The position numbers and the translations under genes were made by a program. The notes under the pieces were generated by a model, which was not told where the DNA came from, did no database searches, and saw only the letters and a list, made by a program, of their open reading frames with translations. Source: Bordetella parapertussis (lineage in GTDB: Bacteria; Pseudomonadota; Gammaproteobacteria; Burkholderiales; SG8-41). From it: 6,284 nucleotides of DNA. Location of the stretch: the NCBI GenBank assembly GCA_945870465.1, contig CAMBSS010000218.1:1-6284 (forward strand), read 5' to 3'. Positions 1-6,060 of the stretch are shown in pieces. How positions within the stretch are numbered: position 1 is the stretch's first letter; each line of letters opens with the position of its first letter.

Positions 1-258
1 CTCGAAGTCAGTCAATCGCGCTCGGCGCCACGCTTGCATGCGCTGCTCCTGATTGGCACCTTGGCGGCCTTTCTGCTCTGGCACATCGGACAGTTGGCCG
101 AGGCCGAAGGGTTGCACCTGCGATTCAAAGCCACCAACCGTGTTGCCCGTGAACTATCGATCATTACCTTGGCTAAACTCTTGTGTGCCCAGCAGTCACT
201 AACATTGACCGATGTCGCAATCCGGGCGCTCAATGAACGGCTCGGATTACGAACATGA
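1..258 (+). CDS. IS4-family transposase, C-terminal fragment (5' end outside window)
   Basis: The reading frame is open from base 1 and ends at TGA 256-258, giving 85 residues with no start in view. A TTG at 34 is only an internal codon. The sequence reads LEVSQSRSAPRLHALLLIG and continues through a hydrophobic AAFLLWHIGQLAEAEGLHLR stretch. This matches the region after the catalytic glutamate of IS4-type DDE transposases, where a G-L-x-L-E-x-S-x-S segment is followed by RL-x-x-LLLI. The catalytic DDE residues and the YREK signature would lie to the left of the window, so I cannot tell whether the element is intact. Its stop faces the stop of the amidohydrolase gene 49 bp away, so the element inserted just beyond the catabolic operon. 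The family assignment is from memory of the conserved C-terminus. The exact IS end is not resolved but should lie shortly after 258. Confidence 0.8.
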   Translation, partial: LEVSQSRSAPRLHALLLIGTLAAFLLWHIGQLAEAEGLHLRFKATNRVARELSIITLAKLLCAQQSLTLTDVAIRALNERLGLRT

Positions 259-264
259 AAAGCC

Positions 265-292
265 GGGGTAACATCAGGGGTTGGGGTGGGGG
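265..292 (+). other. Four-tract G-rich motif (possible G-quadruplex) between convergent genes
   Basis: Four runs of at least four G occur at 265-268, 277-280, 283-286 and 288-292, with loops of 8, 2 and 1 nt. This is a G-quadruplex-type pattern on the + strand, in the 49-bp space between the transposase stop and the amidohydrolase stop. RNA from the transposase side would carry the G-rich form. RNA from the operon side would carry the C-rich form. No ordinary stem-loop terminator is visible in this gap. The pattern is seen directly; folding or any function is inference. It may also include the end of the IS4-type element. Confidence 0.4.
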
Positions 293-307
293 CAAACGTC
301 GTAAATT

Positions 308-1174
308 TCATTGGAAACCGTAAAGTTTTTTCGGATTGTCGACGAGTATGCGGTTGCGCGTCGCTTCGTCAGGCGCCCACTCGGCCAGCAGGTCGAACAG
401 GAATGCGTCGTCCGGATGTTCTTGCGGGCCCGGGTGCGGCCAGTCGCTGCCCCACACCGCGCGCTCGGGCGCGGCTTTGACGAAGGCCTGCGCCACCGGC
501 TTCGCGTCGGCATACCCCGGCGGCCCGATATCGCTGACGATGTATGCGCCCGAAATTTTGACCCAGGCACGCCCCGCATCCAGCAGCGACCGGATCACTT
601 TATGCGACTCATGATTGACGCCGTCCGGCATCTTCGGTTTGCCCATGTGATCAAACACGATCGGCGTCGGCAGGCGCTTCAGCATCGCCGCATTGTCGAT
701 GATCTGCTGCGCCTCCATGTTGAGCTGCACGTGCCAGCCGTACTCCGCAATGCGCTTCGCGAGCGGCTCTATCATGTCGATGCTGACCACCGCCGCCTTC
801 GGATTGCCGACCGTGAAGCGGATACCACGAATGCCGCCGTCGTTGAGCGCCTTCAGCTCGGCATCGGTCACCGTCGGATGCAAAACGCCGACGCCGCGCG
901 CATTGGCTATGCCGAGCTGCCTGATGGCGTCGACGGTGACGCTGTTGTCCGTCACGTAGTTGCGTGGCTGCACGATGACGACGCGCGAGACGCCTATGCG
1001 CTTCTGCAGCAGCCGGTAATCCTGCACCGCGCCGTTCGACGGATGCGCGCCTTGCGACTGGAAGCGCGGGTCGTAAATATGGATATGGCAGTCGGCCGCG
1101 TCCGCCGGCGCCTTGAGCTTAGGCGCGTTGGTGCCGGAAGAATTCGGCACCCTGTGCTGTACGTTGTCGTTCAT
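308..1174 (-). CDS. Amidohydrolase-2 family protein (lactonase / D-galactarolactone isomerase-like)
   Basis: The product has 288 residues, a normal length for the cytoplasmic TIM-barrel branch that includes 2-pyrone-4,6-dicarboxylate lactonase (LigI) and D-galactarolactone isomerase. Visible family marks are the strand-1 HxH pair in DCHIHIYD (H30, H32), GIRGIRF at 114-120, WHVQ with H148, the VFDHMGKP segment with H176, KISGAY at 206-211 and the strand-8 aspartate in WGSDWPH (D244). The end, LVDNPKKLYGF, is the usual closing motif. All expected catalytic positions are present, so it is probably active, most likely hydrolysing or isomerising a lactone or a similar cyclic carboxylic ester. The substrate is not determined. 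The ATG at 1172-1174 has only a weak ribosome site (GGA about 8 nt upstream). It is the last gene of the operon, 151 bp after the CoA-transferase, with a 101-nt repeat in the gap, and ends 49 bp from the IS4-type transposase. No signal peptide is seen. Confidence 0.9.
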   Translation of the reverse strand: MNDNVQHRVPNSSGTNAPKLKAPADAADCHIHIYDPRFQSQGAHPSNGAVQDYRLLQKRIGVSRVVIVQPRNYVTDNSVTVDAIRQLGIANARGVGVLHPTVTDAELKALNDGGIRGIRFTVGNPKAAVVSIDMIEPLAKRIAEYGWHVQLNMEAQQIIDNAAMLKRLPTPIVFDHMGKPKMPDGVNHESHKVIRSLLDAGRAWVKISGAYIVSDIGPPGYADAKPVAQAFVKAAPERAVWGSDWPHPGPQEHPDDAFLFDLLAEWAPDEATRNRILVDNPKKLYGFQ

Positions 1175-1201
1175 TGAGTCATCCGTTCACTCTCGATTAC
1201 C

Positions 1202-1302
1202 CGTCACACCGGCGCAGGCGGGTGTCCAGACGTATTGAATATCCTGGGCTCCCGCCCCGGCCTGAGACCTGCCGGGGCAGGCTCTCACGCGCGGGAACGC
1301 CG
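1202..1302 (+). repeat. 101-nt intergenic repeat, copy 1 (MITE/REP-like)
   Basis: This stretch fills most of the gap between the CoA-transferase and amidohydrolase genes. It aligns without gaps to the reverse complement of 4795-4895, with 84 of 101 positions identical by hand count, including an identical 33-nt core at 1250-1282. The core contains a perfect 8-bp stem, GCCCCGGC at 1254-1261 and GCCGGGGC at 1271-1278, with a 9-nt loop. A second imperfect hairpin (1206-1213 with 1218-1225, one mismatch) lies near the left end. The two ends are rough inverted repeats of each other, clearer in copy 2. I see no ORF. It may be a short non-autonomous mobile repeat, and its hairpins could affect the stability or readthrough of the operon mRNA. 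Confidence 0.8.
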
Positions 1303-1325
1303 AAATTAAAGCTGTTCAAATACAT

Positions 1326-2744
1326 TTAACTGCGCGCAGGCCATTCCGGCTTGTTGAACCCGCGCGGCACCGCCGGGCGCGCCCAGCGCGCGGGCGTTTC
1401 CGACATCTGCACGACGGGCGCCAGATTGGTGAGCCGGCCGATCGGCGAATCATGCTCGACCATCAGCGCTTTCAATTCATCCGCCGGCAGCTCCTTCGCG
1501 GCATTTGCATACTCGGCGGGTTTCAATAGTCCGTGCCCGCGTATCCAGTGCCCTGCCCCAGCGAGCGAGACGCGCACGAACCAGCTCCCGCCTTCGCGCG
1601 CGCGGCGGCCGAGCGCCACCAGTGCGCCGTAAGCGAGCAGATAACCCGCGACGTAATCCTGTTCGGACACCGGCAGGAACACCGGTCGCTCGTTGTTGGG
1701 GCGCCACGCCATGCCGTTTGCCGCCTGCACGATCGTATCGTAACCACGCCGCTTGGCCCACGGCCCTTCGTGGCCCCACGCGGAAAGCGTCACGTAGACG
1801 ATGCCCGGACGCATTTTCGCCAGCGCTTCAGGCGACAGTCCGCGGCCTGCCAGCGTGCCCGGACGGTACGATTGCGAGAACACATCGCAGGTGCTGATAA
1901 GCGAATGCATGGTCGCCATCTGCGCGGGATCGCGCAGATCGAGATGCGTGCACAGCTTGCCGATGCCGGTATCGAAATCCGTCGTGCCCATATCGGCGAG
2001 GTCTTCGCGCGTCACTCTCAGCACATCGGCGCCATGCTCTGCCAGCGTGCGCGCGCAGGTCGGGCCGGCGAGCACGCGCGTGAGGTCGAGCACGCGCACG
2101 TTCGCCAGCGGCCGGTCGCCTTCCGGCAATGGACGCGGCGGTGCATCGCCTATCTTGATGATTTCGACCAAAGGCAGTTTCGCGACCGCGTGCATCTGCG
2201 GCAGCTTGAGCCACTCCTCCTCGCTGCGCACGAAACAGGCGCAGCCGCCGGCATTCACGATCGCGTCTTCCAGTTCGAGGCCGTCCCATTTGGCCGCCGC
2301 TTTTTCCACGGCGGCTTTATCCGCTGTTGCGCCGATGACTTTCAGGTTGATGTCGCGCAGGTTGAAAAAATTGCAGTGCAGGTAAATCCAGCGGCCGTCT
2401 TTCAGCTGGTAGAAGCCGGTGATTTTTTCCGGGTCTTCCGGCGGACGCGCGCCGTTGATCTTGAGATATTTCGAGCTGCGCATCGCGGCGGCGGCGGCGC
2501 GTCCATCGACGCGCACGTTTTGCCGTTTACCTGTCTTCAATGACCACAAGTCGGCGGCGGCGAGACCGGTGGCGGCGATCACTGCCGCACCGGGCGCCAG
2601 GATTTTGTAATTGGTGGGGAACACCGGGTCCGCGCCCGTGATCTGGACGGTGTCCGCGGATTCCGCAGGCAGCCCCGCCATCTGCACCAGCTCCTTCAAA
2701 GAAGCCGTCGCCGTTCCCTTGCCCGCGGGAGTCACCGTGTCCAT
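1326..2744 (-). CDS. CaiB/BaiF family CoA-transferase
   Basis: Class III CoA-transferase, predicted to move CoA between carboxylic acids in the cytoplasm and so activate the pathway acid. I start it at ATG 2742-2744 (472 residues) rather than the in-frame TTG at 2783 (485). The ATG is preceded by AGAAAG at a usable distance, and homologues recalled from memory begin a similar short distance before ADPVFP; the TTG has no ribosome site. Two parts are visible. Residues about 37-100 form a degenerate module (GLAAADLWSLKTGKRQNVRV). A full CaiB-type region begins near residue 212 with NVRVLDLTRVLAGP. The probable catalytic aspartate is D363, in SEQDYVAGYLLAYGALVAL. The end (PARWARPAVPRGFNKPEWP) is typical of the family. 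It lies 69 bp after Bug receptor 2. Donor and acceptor acids cannot be told. Confidence 0.88.
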   Translation of the reverse strand: MDTVTPAGKGTATASLKELVQMAGLPAESADTVQITGADPVFPTNYKILAPGAAVIAATGLAAADLWSLKTGKRQNVRVDGRAAAAAMRSSKYLKINGARPPEDPEKITGFYQLKDGRWIYLHCNFFNLRDINLKVIGATADKAAVEKAAAKWDGLELEDAIVNAGGCACFVRSEEEWLKLPQMHAVAKLPLVEIIKIGDAPPRPLPEGDRPLANVRVLDLTRVLAGPTCARTLAEHGADVLRVTREDLADMGTTDFDTGIGKLCTHLDLRDPAQMATMHSLISTCDVFSQSYRPGTLAGRGLSPEALAKMRPGIVYVTLSAWGHEGPWAKRRGYDTIVQAANGMAWRPNNERPVFLPVSEQDYVAGYLLAYGALVALGRRAREGGSWFVRVSLAGAGHWIRGHGLLKPAEYANAAKELPADELKALMVEHDSPIGRLTNLAPVVQMSETPARWARPAVPRGFNKPEWPARS

Positions 2745-2813
2745 CGTGTGCTTTCTGGTTGGTATATCTGGTGTGGGTTGCAAACTGCCTGCACTATTGT
2801 AAGCGACCTTTGC

Positions 2814-3794
2814 TCAGTCGATTTTGATGCCCGCCGTCTTCACAAGCTTTGCGTACTTGGCGACGTCCTGCCGGATGAATGCAGCGAATTCCGCGGGCGA
2901 ACCGCCGATCACGTCTATGCCCTGCACGGCGAAACGTTCGACGATGTCCGCCGAACGCAGGAGCTTGTTCACTTCAGCATTCAGCTTGGCGATGACAGGT
3001 TCGGGCGTGCCGGTGGGCGCGAGCAAGCCGTGCCAAGCCGATTGTTCGAAGCCAGGCAATCCCGCTTCCGCAATGGTCGGCAGGTCCGGCGCCGCGACGG
3101 TGCGCTTCGCCGTCGTCACGCCAAGCGCGCGCAGCTTGCCGGATTTTACAAACGGCAGCGTACTCGGCGTCGTGCCGAAGTACATCGAAACCTGTCCCGC
3201 GATGAGATCGACCACTGCCGCACCGCCGCCCTTGTACGGGATGTGCACGATTTCAATGCCGGCCAGCACGCGAAACAATTCGCCGGACAGGTGATTGGAG
3301 CTGCCGATCCCGGCCGACGCATAGGTCAGCGCGCCGCGGCGCACCTTCGCCAGCGCGATCAACTCCTTCACCGATTTAGCCGGCACCGATGGATGGACGG
3401 CGAGGATATTGGGCGCCGTATCTATCAATATCACCGGTGCGAAATCCTTTACCACGTCATAGGGCAGCTTTTGATAGAGCGCCATGTTGGCGGTATTGGG
3501 AACGCCGCCAACCAGCAAGGTGTAGCCGTCAGGCGCCGCGCGGGCGACGACTTCCGAACCAATATTGGTACCGCCGCCCGGGCGGTTCTCCACCACCACC
3601 GGGTTGCCCAATGCGTCGGCCAGTTTCGTCGCCACCGCGCGGCCCACGAAATCCACCCCGCCGCCGGGAACATATGGCACGATGACGCGGATCGGACGAG
3701 AGGGATAAGGCTGCGCGTGAACACCGGCGCAAAAGACCGCCAATATTGAACCGGCAACAGCAGCTGTCGATATTCGATGCAATACAGATATCAA
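2814..3794 (-). CDS. Bug/TctC-family periplasmic solute-binding receptor 2
   Basis: Extracytoplasmic receptor of the tripartite tricarboxylate transporter (TctC/Bug) family, 326 residues, the usual length. It has an N-terminal signal peptide with a hydrophobic stretch at about 10-24 and a likely cleavage after GVHA (A27/Q28). Family marks in order are PIRVIVPYVPGGGVD, ENRPGGGTNIGSEV, PDGYTLL, LPYDVVKDFAPV, VHIPYKGGGAAV and DLPTIAEAGLPGFE. Such proteins bind carboxylates or similar small acids in the periplasm; the ligand here is unknown. The start is TTG at 3792-3794, chosen because AGGAG at 3801-3805 lies six bases upstream and there is no nearby ATG. That ribosome site overlaps the stop codon of Bug receptor 1, nine bases before this start, so translation is probably coupled. 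It resembles its neighbour along its whole length and is probably an old duplicate. No TctA/TctB partner is in the window. Confidence 0.92.
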   Translation of the reverse strand: MISVLHRISTAAVAGSILAVFCAGVHAQPYPSRPIRVIVPYVPGGGVDFVGRAVATKLADALGNPVVVENRPGGGTNIGSEVVARAAPDGYTLLVGGVPNTANMALYQKLPYDVVKDFAPVILIDTAPNILAVHPSVPAKSVKELIALAKVRRGALTYASAGIGSSNHLSGELFRVLAGIEIVHIPYKGGGAAVVDLIAGQVSMYFGTTPSTLPFVKSGKLRALGVTTAKRTVAAPDLPTIAEAGLPGFEQSAWHGLLAPTGTPEPVIAKLNAEVNKLLRSADIVERFAVQGIDVIGGSPAEFAAFIRQDVAKYAKLVKTAGIKID

Positions 3795-3800
3795 ACCTGT

Positions 3801-3805
3801 CTCCT
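3801..3805 (-). promoter_or_regulatory. Shine-Dalgarno AGGAG overlapping the upstream stop codon
   Basis: On the minus strand AGGAG begins inside the TAG stop (3804-3806) of Bug receptor 1 and sits six bases before the TTG start of Bug receptor 2. This decides the otherwise unclear start of the second receptor and implies translational coupling of the pair. Confidence 0.75.
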
Positions 3806-4769
3806 AATCCGCGCGCGCGCCGGCCTCTTTGACGACTTTCGCCCACTTCGCCATTTCCGACTTGATGAAAGCCGCGAACTCCTGCGGCGTGCTGCCCGCC
3901 GGTTCGACGCCCATGTTCGACAAAAAGTTTTTCATGTCGGCAGTGTTGAGGCCTTTGATGACCGCGCGGTTGAGCGTATTGATGATTTCCGGCGGCGTGC
4001 CTTTGGTCGCCACGAGGCCCCACCACGACGTCGCCTCGAATCCCGGCGACGCCTCGGCAAGCGCGGGAACGTCCGGCAACGCCGGCGAGCGCTTGAGCGA
4101 AGTCACGGCTATGCCATGGAGACGTTTCGCCCGCACCTGCGGCAACGCCGCCAGCATGTTGGCGAAACTCATCGTGATCTGCCCGCCCATCATGTCGTTC
4201 ATCATCGGCCCGGTGCCCTTGTAGGGGACGTGCACGAGATTGATGCCGAACGTGGTGCCGAACAGCGCGCCGGCCAGATGCTGCGAGCTGCCGACGCCGT
4301 TGGACCCGTAGGTGAGCACGCCAGGTTTCGCCTTCGCCAGCGCAATTAGCTCCTGCAGGTTCTTGGCCGGCGTCGATGGATGGATGACGAGCACATTCGC
4401 GGTGCTGCCGAGCTGCGACACCGGCGCGAAATCTTTCACCGCATCGTAGGGAATATTTTTGTACAGCGCGGGATTGATCGCGTGGCTGCCGATGTTCGCC
4501 ATGAACAAGGTATAGCCGTCGGGTGCGGCCGACATGGTCAGCTCCGCGGCGACGAGGCCGTTGGCGCCGGCACGATTGTCGATGATCACCTGCTGCTGCC
4601 ACTCGTCCGTCAGTTTGGCGCCGATCGCGCGCGCCATCGTGTCGTTGCCGCCGCCGGGCGGATAAGGAACCAGCAAACGTACCGGCTTGACCGGAAACGC
4701 ACGATCAGCGGCGGCCGCGTGTGTCACCGCCGCCGCGAGCATGGTTACTACGAATACAGCAATTCGCAT
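3804..4769 (-). CDS. Bug/TctC-family periplasmic solute-binding receptor 1
   Basis: Second TctC/Bug-type receptor, 321 residues. The signal peptide MRIAVFVVTMLAAAVTHA leads to a probable cleavage in the run of alanines at about residues 18-21, so the mature protein acts in the periplasm. Family marks are KPVRLLVPYPPGGGND, DNRAGANGLVAAEL, APDGYTLFM, IPYDAVKDFAPV, HVPYKGTGPMMNDMMGGQ and ALPDVPALAEASPGFE. The ATG at 4767-4769 is preceded by a strong GGAGGAG run (4772-4778), so the start is secure. It stands 132 bp after the CitE-like gene, with a 101-nt repeat in the gap, and nine bases before Bug receptor 2. It differs from its neighbour in pocket segments (PGGGNDTMAR against PGGGVDFVGR, and YKGTGPM against YKGGGAA). 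The two may therefore bind different ligands or forms of one ligand; that is inference. Confidence 0.93.
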   Translation of the reverse strand: MRIAVFVVTMLAAAVTHAAAADRAFPVKPVRLLVPYPPGGGNDTMARAIGAKLTDEWQQQVIIDNRAGANGLVAAELTMSAAPDGYTLFMANIGSHAINPALYKNIPYDAVKDFAPVSQLGSTANVLVIHPSTPAKNLQELIALAKAKPGVLTYGSNGVGSSQHLAGALFGTTFGINLVHVPYKGTGPMMNDMMGGQITMSFANMLAALPQVRAKRLHGIAVTSLKRSPALPDVPALAEASPGFEATSWWGLVATKGTPPEIINTLNRAVIKGLNTADMKNFLSNMGVEPAGSTPQEFAAFIKSEMAKWAKVVKEAGARAD

Positions 4770-4794
4770 TTCTCCTCCAGCCTTTGAAAACTTT

Positions 4795-4895
4795 CGTCGT
4801 TCCCGCGCGCGCGCGCCTGCCCCGGCAGGTCTCAGGCCGGGGCGGGAACCCGGGATGTGAAATGCGCCTGAATGCCCGCCTGCGCGGGCATGACG
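4795..4895 (-). repeat. 101-nt intergenic repeat, copy 2 (inverted relative to copy 1)
   Basis: It lies between the stop of the CitE-like gene and the start of Bug receptor 1. Read on the minus strand it aligns gap-free with 1202-1302. The identical core is at 4815-4847, with the same 8-bp stem (4819-4826 with 4836-4843, 9-nt loop). A second perfect 8-bp hairpin, ATGCCCGC at 4872-4879 with GCGGGCAT at 4884-4891 and a 4-nt loop, is only imperfect in copy 1. The two ends, CGTCATGCCCGCGC and CGTCGTTCCCGCGC when both are read inward, agree at 12 of 14 bases, as in a small MITE. A 13-nt alternating CG run (4804-4816) replaces a mixed sequence in copy 1. It is transcribed within the operon and could act as an mRNA-stabilising or attenuating hairpin pair. 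Confidence 0.8.
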
Positions 4896-4901
4896 ACAAA
4901 A

Positions 4902-5855
4902 CTATTTTGGCACGCCCTGCGTCGATTTCACGCGCGCTACTGCTTCCGCTTTTTCCTTGTCGCGCACTGTGCACAGCGCCGCCCACTCCAGAAGTTCACG
5001 CGCGCGCGCCGCTTCGTAACGGTCAATCACGCGTCCATCGATCTCGCGCCAGGTGTCGCTGCTGGCGGCGAACTGGCTGTACTGCTCGATGACCGCATGT
5101 GCATCGGCAACCTCTTCCGCGGAAGGGGTCAGGCCTACCGTATGTCCCTCGACGACCGCGGGATTGAGCCCGCCGCCGCCCAAACGTATGCCCAGTTTTT
5201 TGGTCGCTTCGGCTTGGTGCAGCGCGCGGTTGCCGTCACTGACGCTGCCCGTCTTGTTGACAATGAACGGCGACGCACGCACGCCCAGTCCCAATGTCCG
5301 CGTCGCGAGTTCCGCTTCGCCCTTGCCGTACACGAACTGGTCGAAATCCTGGAACATTTCGACGCCGAGATCGCGCGAATAATCATAGCCACCGGCGCTC
5401 GCGCCGAATTCCTTCACGCGCGGACTCGCCGCCGCGATTTCGAACACGTTCGCCGTGCCGAGTGCGGTTTCGATGCCGCAGTCGATTTCAACGGTGCCCG
5501 GCGTGATGCCGCGCTCGCGCTCGAGGCGCGATATGATTTCGTCGAGCAGGCGGACTTCGCTGGCGTGTTCGGTCTTCGGGTACTTGATGCGCTTCAGGCC
5601 CGGCCACACTGCGCCTTCGAGGTCGGCTTCAACCGTGTCGTGGTTGATGCGCACGAAAGCCTCGGCGCCGCCCCGCGCCACGTTCCTGATGGCGTCCTGG
5701 ACCAGCGTGCGCGCATGCGCCTTCAGGTGCTGCGGCACCGAGTCTTCGAGATCGATGACGATGAAATCGCAGCTGCGGCGCCACGCGTTGTCGATGAAGC
5801 GCGGTGTGACTATGGGCATGGTCAATCCGGAACGGCGCACGGTCAGTTTATGCAT
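4902..5855 (-). CDS. CitE-like HpcH/HpaI aldolase / citrate lyase family protein
   Basis: Mg-dependent C-C lyase of the CitE-like TIM-barrel family, 317 residues, cytoplasmic (no signal peptide). Members cleave or form hydroxyacyl-CoA esters such as citryl-, malyl- or citramalyl-CoA. Visible marks are DFIVIDLEDSVP (residues 30-41), the FVRIN strand with R69, and CGIETALGTANVFEIA with the likely metal ligand E129. GASAGGYDYSRDLG contains the likely second metal ligand D158. NPAVVEGH is followed by LTPSAEEV. It departs from the common pattern in two places: the usual FGxxD loop is two residues longer, and the usual IHP near the end is LNP (N231). The ATG at 5853-5855 follows a purine-rich GAGAGAGA at suitable distance. 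It is the first gene of the operon, probably expressed from the 205-bp region upstream. A malyl-CoA-lyase-type role on a CoA ester made by the CoA-transferase fits, but the substrate is unknown. Confidence 0.88.
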   Translation of the reverse strand: MHKLTVRRSGLTMPIVTPRFIDNAWRRSCDFIVIDLEDSVPQHLKAHARTLVQDAIRNVARGGAEAFVRINHDTVEADLEGAVWPGLKRIKYPKTEHASEVRLLDEIISRLERERGITPGTVEIDCGIETALGTANVFEIAAASPRVKEFGASAGGYDYSRDLGVEMFQDFDQFVYGKGEAELATRTLGLGVRASPFIVNKTGSVSDGNRALHQAEATKKLGIRLGGGGLNPAVVEGHTVGLTPSAEEVADAHAVIEQYSQFAASSDTWREIDGRVIDRYEAARARELLEWAALCTVRDKEKAEAVARVKSTQGVPK

Positions 5856-6060
5856 TGTTAATCTCTCTCACCACTCAAACTTCTCAATCTTGAACCGCGA
5901 AGGACGCAAAGGACGCGAAGGAAAACTTCTGAATCATTTGAGATCTTCTTCATATTAGCGTGGCACTGAACAACTAAAATCTTTTGCCTTCCTTTGCGTC
6001 CTTCGCGTACCCCTCAAGGGGGTATTGAAGTGAATCCTTTGCGGTGAAGCTTTGTTTTTT
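5856..6060. other. Non-coding region upstream of the operon
   Basis: No convincing ORF is present. From left to right it holds the leader of the CitE-like gene, the left arm of an inverted repeat, an AT-rich stretch (about 5922-5988), the right arm and a short T-rich end that abuts the ISL3-type terminus. The AT-rich stretch is the most likely place for the operon promoter. On the minus strand it contains TAATAT as a possible -10, but I find no good -35 at the right spacing, so I do not call a promoter. No operator or riboswitch is recognised. Confidence 0.5.
5893..6048. repeat. Inverted pair of a short repeat built from 9-nt units
   Basis: The left arm (5893-5923) contains the 9-nt unit AAGGACGC(A/G) in tandem (5900-5908, 5909-5917, then a partial copy). 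The right arm (5989-6048) is the same element reversed. Eighteen bases, 5896-5913 and 5990-6007, are perfectly complementary with 76 nt between them. The right arm appears interrupted by 27 nt (6008-6034), after which its last unit CCTTTGCGGT resumes at 6036. The interruption starts with a small hairpin (TACCCC at 6008-6013, GGGGTA at 6019-6024). Sequences of this AAGGACGC type are common intergenic repeats in proteobacterial genomes, from memory. The arrangement could form a cruciform or a leader hairpin upstream of the CitE-like gene. Confidence 0.7.

Noticed and set aside
311..1177. A 288-codon open frame on the + strand exactly opposite the amidohydrolase gene
   Set aside because: It mirrors the real gene in the codon-aligned antisense frame, is full of Arg, His and Val, lacks any family motif, and is expected from GC-rich codon use.
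1202..1302. Reading the repeat hairpin as a rho-independent terminator
   Set aside because: The GC stem is not followed by a U-run in the operon direction, and the same unit recurs in another gap of the operon, so a repeat is the better explanation.
1533..2543. A 336-codon + strand open frame opposite the CoA-transferase
   Set aside because: Arg/His/Ala-rich shadow with no recognisable domain; the minus-strand gene has clear family motifs.
2745..2813. A possible internal promoter (TACAAT on the minus strand) before the CoA-transferase
   Set aside because: No acceptable -35 at 16-18 bp; the gap is short and the gene is more simply expressed from the operon.
2748..3749. A 333-codon + strand open frame opposite Bug receptor 2
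   Set aside because: Antisense shadow with Arg-rich low-complexity composition and no motif.
3529..4602. A 357-codon minus-strand open frame overlapping both Bug receptors
   Set aside because: Out-of-frame shadow rich in Arg, Gly and His that spans the junction of two well-supported genes.
4872..5861. A 329-codon + strand open frame opposite the CitE-like gene
   Set aside because: Antisense shadow; its start lies inside the 101-nt repeat and its composition is Arg/Ala-rich without family motifs.
5893..6048. A CRISPR-like array suggested by the repeated AAGGACGC units
   Set aside because: The units are only 9 nt, directly adjacent without spacers, and the two clusters are inverted rather than regularly spaced.
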